From Hormiphora californensis (taxonomy: Eukaryota > Ctenophora > Tentaculata > Cydippida > Pleurobrachiidae), in the NCBI GenBank assembly GCA_020137815.1, contig CM035353.1, positions 1,823,459-1,887,458 on the forward strand: DNA of 64,000 bases, read 5' to 3'. Every line of letters begins with the position of its first letter. Position 1 is the first letter of the stretch. The notes below the pieces were generated by a model that was not told the DNA's origin, made no database searches, and saw only the letters and a list, made by a program, of their open reading frames with translations. The translations under genes and the position numbers were made by a program. Below are positions 23,406 through 64,000 of the stretch, in pieces.

Positions 23406-25760
23406 ATGGTTACCATGGTTACCATGGTTACCACATTAAGATCTGGCTGCATTGTTTTTCTGTTTTTACCCATTTTGGTGGCTACAACAGCTCAGAGTAA
23501 CGTCACCAATATCGTAACTTTCTACACTGAGGTAGCCGACCAAGTATACCAAGGACAATCAACTGAGGACGCCAGAGAGTGCCACATGGCAGCTGGAGAC
23601 CAACTCAGGTTTCACAATAGATATGGTAGGTGGCAGATTCAGAATTTAACGATCGACCCACGTGTATACCTTAGCTATACCTGCACCATGACCTTTGATT
23701 TACTGGCAGCGACAAAAGAAAAAATGGAGAATACATGGGATAAGGCCCATAGAGGAGCTGGCCTAATTGGTGCCATAGGCCAAGACTTGTCGATGAAGAA
23801 CACATCCTTGACATGTACCATACAACTGTTTGTCCGTGACACGGTAACTTGTTCTGGGAAAAGTGCCTGCCACACTGACGAGTGTGATTGTATCGATGAG
23901 GACGTGTTCTACTGTCCCCGAGGACCCCGGGGCTGCATACCCTTTAGCCAGGTGTGTGATGGTCATGCAGACTGTGAGGGAGGGATGGACGAGTGTCTGT
24001 GCAGCAGTGATACTGTGCAAATAACCTGCCTACAGGACAAATCCTTCAGTACTTGCGTTTCCAAGAAAGAAGCGTGCAACTCCCAGGAGGCCTTTCAGTA
24101 CTTACAGTGTGTTGGATTTGATTCTAGAGAGGCGAACTGCAGTGGTACAGCTGCGGAGGAGGTTATAATTCACCCACCCAAGAAGGTAGGGGATATACTG
24201 GACGATTACTACGAGAATCTTCACGAAGTATCAACTACTGCCACACGGTTCAACCGATATCCAGAGAAGCTAGAATGTCTCTGGATTCTGGTTGAACAGT
24301 TCAACCAACCAAAAGGAGGAGCTGATTGGTCGAAAAATCTATGTAGCCGTATAGAAATGATAACTTTGAATGAACATTTGGTGGTTAACCTTGTGTTTAA
24401 ATGTGACGATACCAGGTTCATGTTGGATGAAATTGTTGAAGGTGGAAAAAGAATTTGTGATGGGACAATGGACTGTTCAAATGGAAAAGACGAACTATTC
24501 TGTCCAGGAAGGTTCTACTGCAGCACCACCCCAAAGGAAATGGAATGGATAGCTGAGGATGGGGTATGTGATGGGGTACGAGACTGTAAAAATGGTATGG
24601 ATGAGTGTACTGGGTGCAAGCTGGGTGCCCTTAGCAACAGTAAATTCCTGATCAGGAATAACATCCTTGCTGGATGTGCCATGTTCGGTGGACTAGCAAT
24701 AATGCTGTTAAACATGCAAATAGGGTACAAAACTTTCAAGGAGTCCCCCGAGAGTAAGTGCAGCAAAGTGGATCGGATTTTCCGGATGCAGATTGCGTTT
24801 TATGACCTTATCATGGGTCTCTACCTCGTCTTGCTGGTTTCAGCTGCCTTCGTCCTTCGAGCGAAAGATGACTACTGCCAGTTAGACCAACAATGGAGGT
24901 CCGGTATAATGTGTGCAGTACTCGGGTGCCTCTTCTCTGTTTCTAGCCATGGATCTTTCTTTCTGATAACCGCCATGAGCTTCGTTAGGTTTCTGAATTG
25001 TCTGGACCTGGTAAAGGACATCTCGATGAGGGTGATATGGTGTGGCACCACACTCACTGGTATTGTTAACCTGGCACACGCCCTAGTTCCCATTATCCCA
25101 CTTTGGCAAGTCCAGCAGTTCTTTCGGACGAGCATCATCATATCGGCGATTGACAACCCCTTTCTGAAGAAGTTCGACCAGGGCCATCTAGAGCGAATGC
25201 ACTCTCTGGTATACAACAGCACTCCGGGGGAACAAGGTATCGAGACTGTGCTTGAGGACCTACGAAACATCACTTCGGAGCCATCCATCTTCGATTATGT
25301 TGATATTGGTTACTATGGAAACAGCCCACTGTGCGTTGCTAACGTCTTCAAAAACCAGGCATCCTATCTCTCATACAAGGTAGGGTACTGTGTGGTTGTC
25401 ATGGTTCTCATTGTACTTCTCGCTGTATTCTACATGGCCATCGTGGTGGCAAGTCACAAGACCAGCACTCAGGCAGGAGCTGCAGCGGCCTCGTCTGACA
25501 ATGTCAAGAAGTTAGCCCTAAAAGTGTCCCTTCTGATCGGGAGCCAAATCGTGGCGTGGATGTCCTACGTCCTCACCCTCATCTACTATACTTGGATCAA
25601 CCCTACCGCTCCGAGCGCGATTGTCAAGGAGGTCTTCAGTTTAGTGGTGCTGCCTAGTAACAGTCTCCTGAACCCCATCTTCTACAGTACCATCTACCGG
25701 AGAGTAGCTGATTTCGTTGCAAAGTGGTGGAAGAAACAGCAGGAAGATACCAGCGAGTGA
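23406..25760 (+). CDS. LDLa-containing rhodopsin-family GPCR (LGR/relaxin-receptor-like)
   Basis: Intronless, 784 aa. The N-terminus is MVT repeated three times then a hydrophobic signal (about residues 10-30); M1, M4 or M7 could start it. The ectodomain (about 30-410) has one LDLa module near 155-200 (CIPFSQVCDGHADCEGGMDEC) and two more LDLa-type halves near 352-412 (CDGTMDCSNGKDE, CDGVRDCKNGMDE). No leucine-rich repeats are visible. Seven helices run from about 417 to 762. TM2 has the FYDLIMGLYL signature typical of glycoprotein-hormone/relaxin-type receptors; TM7 ends NSLLNPIFY (NPxxY). At the TM3 end the DRY motif is replaced by FVRF. ECL2 is unusually long (about 570-650) with two N-glycosylation sequons. 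The closest described design is an LDLa-bearing LGR-like receptor such as snail GRL101. The ligand cannot be inferred. Confidence 0.85.
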   Translation: MVTMVTMVTTLRSGCIVFLFLPILVATTAQSNVTNIVTFYTEVADQVYQGQSTEDARECHMAAGDQLRFHNRYGRWQIQNLTIDPRVYLSYTCTMTFDLLAATKEKMENTWDKAHRGAGLIGAIGQDLSMKNTSLTCTIQLFVRDTVTCSGKSACHTDECDCIDEDVFYCPRGPRGCIPFSQVCDGHADCEGGMDECLCSSDTVQITCLQDKSFSTCVSKKEACNSQEAFQYLQCVGFDSREANCSGTAAEEVIIHPPKKVGDILDDYYENLHEVSTTATRFNRYPEKLECLWILVEQFNQPKGGADWSKNLCSRIEMITLNEHLVVNLVFKCDDTRFMLDEIVEGGKRICDGTMDCSNGKDELFCPGRFYCSTTPKEMEWIAEDGVCDGVRDCKNGMDECTGCKLGALSNSKFLIRNNILAGCAMFGGLAIMLLNMQIGYKTFKESPESKCSKVDRIFRMQIAFYDLIMGLYLVLLVSAAFVLRAKDDYCQLDQQWRSGIMCAVLGCLFSVSSHGSFFLITAMSFVRFLNCLDLVKDISMRVIWCGTTLTGIVNLAHALVPIIPLWQVQQFFRTSIIISAIDNPFLKKFDQGHLERMHSLVYNSTPGEQGIETVLEDLRNITSEPSIFDYVDIGYYGNSPLCVANVFKNQASYLSYKVGYCVVVMVLIVLLAVFYMAIVVASHKTSTQAGAAAASSDNVKKLALKVSLLIGSQIVAWMSYVLTLIYYTWINPTAPSAIVKEVFSLVVLPSNSLLNPIFYSTIYRRVADFVAKWWKKQQEDTSE

Positions 25761-25940
25761 AGAGCGGAACAGTTTTAGTTGAAAGATACAATTAGGGGGA
25801 TCATCGTGGACAAGCAATCTCCAGTAAAGTGGCAAACACGGATTTTCTGCAGTGGTACGGACGCTATATACTATAATCTATATGATATGGACATTGTACT
25901 CTCTATTTGCATAGAAAACTGTGGATTTAGACTGAGCTGA

Positions 25941-25998
25941 GTATATTTGGCTGTTAAATGCTGTTAAATGCTGTTAAATGCTGTTAAATGCTGTTTTG
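25941..25998. repeat. 10-bp tandem repeat CTGTTAAATG
   Basis: Four to five units just downstream of the GPCR stop, probably in its 3' UTR. Confidence 0.8.
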
Positions 25999-26154
25999 CA
26001 GAGCTTAAAACGCATTTTGAAACGTGAATAGTATTAACCAGATGCATAATCTAGAATACTTTGAAAATATTTTTTTTCATTTTACAGTTATTACAGATTA
26101 ACTCTAACTCTATACTAACGTTAGATCTAAAGTGTCTTTATAGAGACCTGCAGT

Positions 26155-26361
26155 TATAGGGATCCCTAAAAAAGTTCAGTATTTACACAGCGTTTACACC
26201 AGTTAAGCCATTTCAGTATTTCCCACGGTAGCGTGGGAAGAAAAATTTTGAAATCTGCGCTGTGATTGGCTTAAATTTTCCATCGTCAGAAATTTCAGCC
26301 AATCACAGCGCTCTGGTGTAAACGCTGTGTAAATACTGAACTTTTTAGGGATCCCTATAGT
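26155..26361. mobile_element. TIR MITE, about 205 bp
   Basis: ATAGGGATCCCTAAAAAAGTTCAG... and its inverse pair for about 47 bp (through TTTACACAGCGTTTACACCAG). A second inner pair is GCTGTGATTGGCT/AGCCAATCACAGC. A central GGGAAATACTG and CCCACGGTAGCGTGGG hairpin is present. Confidence 0.75.
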
Positions 26362-26429
26362 CTGTGATAGTCAGGATGTTTATGGGGTACCTGGTGAAAT
26401 TCTTGCACAGTATGTACTATCGACAGCTG

Positions 26430-26538
26430 CAGGAACCGACCGAAACAAGTAAACAACCAATCAGAACTCGTTATTTAGGTAACGTGACTGGTTATCAGCC
26501 AATCAGGGACCAGTATTTCCTGATTCGGTCGGTTCCTG
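26430..26538. mobile_element. CAGGAACCGACCG MITE (family A)
   Basis: Full-length, 109 bp, immediately upstream of the 21-bp minisatellite. Confidence 0.85.
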
Positions 26539-26584
26539 ATCGACAGAAAACTGGCGACCATGAAAAGCACAGACGATGCTGATC

Positions 26585-27363
26585 AGATTCCCCTACTGGC
26601 CTCCCCCAACCCCCTACTGGCATCCCCCAACCCCCTACTGGCCTCCCCCAACCCCCTACTGGCATCCCCCAACCCCTACTGGCCTGCCCCCACCCCCTAC
26701 TGGCCTCCCCAAACCCCCTACTGGCCTCCCCCAACCCCCTACTGGCCTCCCCGAACCCCCTACTGGCCTGCCCCCACCCCCTACTGGCCTGCCCCCACCC
26801 CCTACTGGCCTCCCCCAACCCCCTACTGGCATCCCCCAACCCCTACTAGCCTCCCCCAACCCCCTACTGGCATCCCCCAACCCCTACTGGCCTCCCCCAA
26901 CCCCCTACTGGCCTCCCCCAACCCCCTACTGGCCTCCCCGAACCCCCTACTGGCCTCCCCAACCCCCTACTGGCCTCCCCCAACCCCCTACTGGCCTTCC
27001 CGAACCCCCTACTGGCCTTCCCGAACCCCCTACTGGCCTCCCCGAACCCCCTACTGGCCTCCCCCAACCCCCTACTGGCATCCCCCAACCCCTACTAGCC
27101 TCCCCCAACCCCCTACTGGCATCCCCCAACCCCTACTGGCCTCCCCCAACCCCCTACTGGCCTCCCCCAACCCCCTACTGGCCTCCCCGAACCCCCTACT
27201 GGCCTCCCCAACCCCCTACTGGCCTCCCCCAACCCCCTACTGGCCTCCCCGAACCCCCTACTGGCCTCCCTGAATCTCCTACTGGCCTCCCCCAACCCCC
27301 TACTGGCCTCCCCCAATCCCCCTACTGGCCTCCCCGAACCCCCTACTGGCCTCCCCCAACCCC
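26585..27363. repeat. 21-bp minisatellite CCCCCTACTGGCCTCCCCCAA
   Basis: About 37 units, with CCTCCCC, CATCCCC, CTGCCCC and CTTCCCG variants arranged in higher-order blocks (the ACTAGCC variant recurs about 230 bp apart). All reading frames are open, giving Pro/Trp/Tyr/Leu-rich strings, because the unit lacks stops; I do not call a protein. Confidence 0.9.
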
Positions 27364-27865
27364 ACTATGTGGTCAAAACGCGCATTTGTCCGATAGGAAT
27401 CCTCCGTTTTGAGGGGTTTTGCGCGATTTTGTTAGGCGCTTTCAGGGAACGTGCACGCTTGCGTGTGCTGTCAATCACCCTGGAAATTGTGTAGCAGTTG
27501 TAGGTAATCGTCTAAAGATCATTTTGCTACCCATAACTTGGCTGAAAGTGCGGCAGGTTTTGGACAGCACGGCATCAAAGTTCGTCCTATAGCCCAAAAA
27601 CTGGCTTCTGTTCAAAGCGCAACCTAAATTTTGGTATCAAAAGAAAGCTAGGGGGCTAGAGATTACTATGCAACCTTTCCCCCGCAACCGGTCCGATGCG
27701 GTCATGTATTAAATGCGACATTTATGCTAAAAAAACACTTGTCAGCGCTGGTTTTACACGTAAAAACGCGCAACGAGGTTGGATCTTGGTCAAAATTGAG
27801 CGTCTACTGCGCGTTTTCTATCAAAATCACTAGATCTCGCGAGCCTATCGGACATGAGCACATAG
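27364..27865. mobile_element. Insertion splitting the minisatellite
   Basis: Unique sequence of 500 bp flanked on both sides by the same minisatellite. Ends TATGTGGTCAAAACGC..TGTCCGATAGG and CCTATCGGACATGAGCACATA are imperfect inverse repeats, as expected for a non-autonomous DNA transposon. Confidence 0.6.
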
Positions 27866-28036
27866 TTAACCCCCTACTGGCCTCCCGAACCCCCTACTGG
27901 CCTCCCCAAACCCCCTACTGGCCTCCCGAACCCCCTACTGGCCTCCCGAACCCCCTACTGGCCTCCCCAAACCCCCTACTGGCCTCTCCCAACCCCCTAC
28001 TGGCCTCCCCCAACCCCCTACTGGTCTCTCCCAATC
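27866..28036. repeat. Second block of the 21-bp minisatellite
   Basis: About eight units, more degenerate (CTCCCGAAC variants). It is the distal part of the array interrupted by 27364-27865. Confidence 0.85.
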
Positions 28037-28142
28037 CCCACCCCCATTATAGTTCACCACAGTGAGATATACCTCTCATGATTTGTCTCACGAAATACTG
28101 CCCTCTCTGAGCTGGGAAGTGTGTAGGACAGTCATGTAAAAT

Positions 28143-28270
28143 ATTGGGTGAAAACAGTCGTGCCTCAACTTCAGGTTCAGGCCACGGCTAGGTATTTTCC
28201 ACTGAGATCTCAGCTGTTATTTCAGGGAATAGCCTATTATAGATGTACTGGGACCTGGGATCTCAGGTCT
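28143..28270. mobile_element. Hairpin MITE (family C), degenerate
   Basis: GGGTGAAAACAGTCGTGCCTCAACTTCAGG and ACTGAGATCTCAG are recognisable. The right arm is truncated and runs into a TCTGAGCGCACTGTG/GGCGCCGCC block as at 5015-5250. Confidence 0.55.
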
Positions 28271-28388
28271 GTTTAAACATTTCCTACCGGCCAGTACACA
28301 CTCCTTACCAGTAAACTGTAAACCCCATCTGAGCGCACTGTGATAGAATCAAATGGGGTATGGCGCCGCCGCCCGCCATACAGCCGGT

Positions 28389-28652
28389 AAGAGGTAAATA
28401 CTGTACTCACTCGCTCGGTTCTTCACATTTTTTGGACGTTTTTGACCATAACTCAACCATTTCTTGACCAATTTGCAAAATCTTGGGATCATTGGAAAGA
28501 AGACATTAATTAATATTTTTTTAAATGAGCTCTAGAAAATGAAAATGGGCGCAAAATGCGCGGTGTTATGGCGCAAAATGCGCGTTTTCGCGTCAAAAAC
28601 GTCCAAAAAATGTAAAGAACCGAGGCCGAGTGACTGTGAGTATTTACCGCTT
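28389..28652. mobile_element. TIR MITE, about 260 bp
   Basis: GGTAAATACTGTACTCACTCG, then GGTTCTTCACATTTTTTGGACG, pairs with CGTCCAAAAAATGTAAAGAACC...GAGTGACTGTGAGTATTTACC. The arms are nearly identical; the interior has ATGGCGCAAAATGCGCG. Confidence 0.7.
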
Positions 28653-29016
28653 ACTGTACCCTCCTTTGTACCGGCCCATTGCCCAACCTCATATCCATGA
28701 GATTGTTGTTGAGTACCTACTCAAATATTGTTGAGTCAACAAATTGGAAACACGGTGTTTTCCTTGTAGAAATAAATAAAACTGAGTATAAAACTATCTC
28801 AACGAATATTTTAGCGCAGATTTAAAACCAAACAAAAAATTGACTTCTAAAACACCAGAAAACATAATCTCAAATTTTGAGTCAAAATGTCCAAAACTAT
28901 ATTCTCTCTGTGTAAAACTACATGGGGGTAGGGGTCACACGCACAAAAAAGTACACAATGTTTGTAACTCAAATGTTTATATCTGAACTAATAATCAATA
29001 TTCGGTTACTCGTAAT

Positions 29017-29125
29017 CAGGAACCGACCGAACCAAGTAAACAACCAATCAGAGCTCGTTATTTAGGTCACGCGACTGGTTATCAGCCAATCAGGGACCAG
29101 TATTTCCTGATTTGGTCGGTTCCTG
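29017..29125. mobile_element. CAGGAACCGACCG MITE (family A)
   Basis: Full-length copy about 250 bp downstream of the receptor stop codon, in its probable 3' UTR or flank. Confidence 0.85.
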
Positions 29126-29370
29126 CATACCACGCAATATATTTGAATCTGAACAACACTGCACAGTAGTGACAAAAAAACATAAAACTAAAACTCTAAT
29201 TGTGGCACATAATGAATCTGAATCTACTTTTTTAAGTGCCCGCATGTTCAAATTGGCATTACACCACACGTTATATATAAAGTCCTGCGGTACGTGATGC
29301 AATATATCTGAATTGTCCCGGAGATCGAGAGTCAGCATGGGTCCCCCACAGCTGGGGGCAGTGGGACACA

Positions 29371-62986
<33,616 letters not shown>

Positions 62987-63025
62987 CTGAAACAGGGTGT
63001 TACCATGGTTACAAAACTAGGTGTT

Positions 63026-63027
<2 letters not shown>

Positions 63028-63062
<35 letters not shown>

Positions 63063-63093
63063 GACAGAGACAGAGACAGACACACAGACAGAA

Positions 63094-63133
<40 letters not shown>
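63028..63133. repeat. (CAGA)n microsatellite
   Basis: Tetranucleotide CAGA/CAGACA repeat with GAGACA variants. Confidence 0.9.
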
Positions 63134-63136
<3 letters not shown>

Positions 63137-63511
63137 GGAGAGAGGGAGAGAGGGAGGGATAGCACTCGATGTTAAGCTAGACAACACCATTACTAATAAA
63201 TCTCTCTATTATTTGTCATATATCTCACTCTATAAGATGGTTTGCCGCAGGCCGCAGCTAATGGTCCAGTTAGCTGAGGCAATCCATCCTTAGAGTAAGA
63301 TATATGACAAATAATAGAGAGATTTATGTTGGAGGTAAAGAATTATTTAATATCTACCAAACACACGTGAGTGAGAGACATGGAGAGAGAGTAAAATATT
63401 CAGCTAGTTTAGTTTGAGAGTGCCTCTCAATTCTTCAATACCAAGTGTCCGTTGCGTTTGTCCTAACAGCTCCTATATTGCTAGAAGCAGTAAGCTAAAC
63501 AAATAACCAAA

Positions 63512-64000
63512 ATGTGGTTATTTCTGTTAACCATTCTACTGCCGCTCATGGCTCCTGAAGGTGAGACTTTCACCGCCCATCACCACCACCCTGTCGCGTA
63601 GTGGCGCGACGTGCCCAAGTAAAGTAGGAATTGTACAAATTCAATTATAACCAACCAATATCATATCGGACCCCGATTTAGTGGCATCCTCGGGGGAGAA
63701 AAATCCTGCCACTAAATCGGGGTGCCACTAAATCGGGGTCAAATAATGTTAACTTCCCATATCGGGGGAAAAAAATCCTGCCACTAAATCGGGGTGCCAC
63801 TAAATCGGGGGCCACTAAATCGGGGTCCGACTGTATAATATTATTTCAGCTACTTGGCATCCAGTGGTTAAAGATACTCAAATTACATGTAATTTGGAGA
63901 CGACTTCTCTTCAAATTAAAACTAAATCCAGCACCGGGAGCGGGGATTTGATCTATGTTAACGTTTTAACTGCGAAGATGACATTCCTCGCATACGTGGC
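63512..64000 (+). CDS. Small secreted protein gene, truncated by window end
   Basis: Exon 1 63512-63560 (49 nt) encodes MWLFLLTILLPLMAPE; exon 2 starts 63850 after ttatttcag and reads TWHPVVKDTQITCNLETTSL... to the window end without a stop. The signal exon has the same length and phase as in the gene at 38443, and both mature parts start with an aromatic-rich DW/TW..P stretch and an L..KT.S strand, so they look like distant paralogues. Confidence 0.55.
63661..63835. mobile_element. Pogo-like MITE (family B), 5' end eroded
   Basis: Starts ATCGGACCCCGATTTAGTGG and ends TCCGACTGTA; it sits in intron 1 of the 63512 gene, 15 bp before exon 2. Confidence 0.75.

Noticed and set aside
26560-27412. 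Long open frames rich in Pro/Trp/Tyr across the 21-bp repeat, on both strands
   Set aside because: The unit simply lacks stops in all frames. There is no start context, splice site or domain, and variants are not biased to synonymous changes.

Overview
This window is eukaryotic and almost certainly from an invertebrate metazoan. It has spliceosomal introns with GT..AG ends, three tRNA-Gln genes, an LRP-like multi-domain receptor, a rhodopsin-family GPCR with LDLa modules and an SVOP/SV2-like transporter. I cannot name the species; the mix would fit an early-branching animal such as a sponge, but nothing here proves it. About 1.6 kb near the left end (roughly 600-2180) is homopolymer-expanded and looks like poor consensus, and a 100-N scaffold gap sits at 39652-39751.

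Layout. 1-12 kb: repeat-rich, with one small two-exon plus-strand gene fragment (4904-5520), hairpin MITEs and a long pyrimidine tract. 12.5-19.7 kb: two tandem minus-strand genes for dimethylargininase/amidinotransferase-like enzymes, each six exons with a closed reading frame (286 and 306 aa), their introns loaded with MITEs. 20-23 kb: palindromic and inverted-repeat elements. 23.4-25.8 kb: an intronless plus-strand GPCR with an LDLa ectodomain. 26-29 kb: a 21-bp minisatellite interrupted by an insertion, plus further MITEs.

29.4-63.0 kb: a very large minus-strand gene for a type I membrane receptor. I could place about 56 exons, nearly all with matching phases. Reading 5' to 3' (right to left) it encodes EGF, a YWTD propeller, kringle, the start of a C-type lectin domain, FN2, an F5/8C discoidin-like domain, FN2, EGFs, three more YWTD propellers separated by EGFs with a full C-type lectin domain before the last, one transmembrane helix and a cytoplasmic tail with NPVY. 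Its 5' end lies beyond the window. At least four plus-strand genes sit in its introns: an SVOP-like transporter inside the kringle intron, a 60-aa prepropeptide with a Gly-Lys-Arg site, and two small secreted-protein genes. A third small secreted-protein gene runs off the right end.

The most unusual pattern is that at least nine tandem repeat arrays in this region abut or include a 3' splice site. The repeated unit carries the pyrimidine tract, the AG and often the first bases of the exon, so introns carry several to dozens of decoy acceptors. Three high-copy MITE families also recur throughout: a 109-bp CAGGAACCGACCG element, a pogo-like element ending in TACAGTCGGACCCCGATTTA, and a 200-bp perfect-hairpin element.
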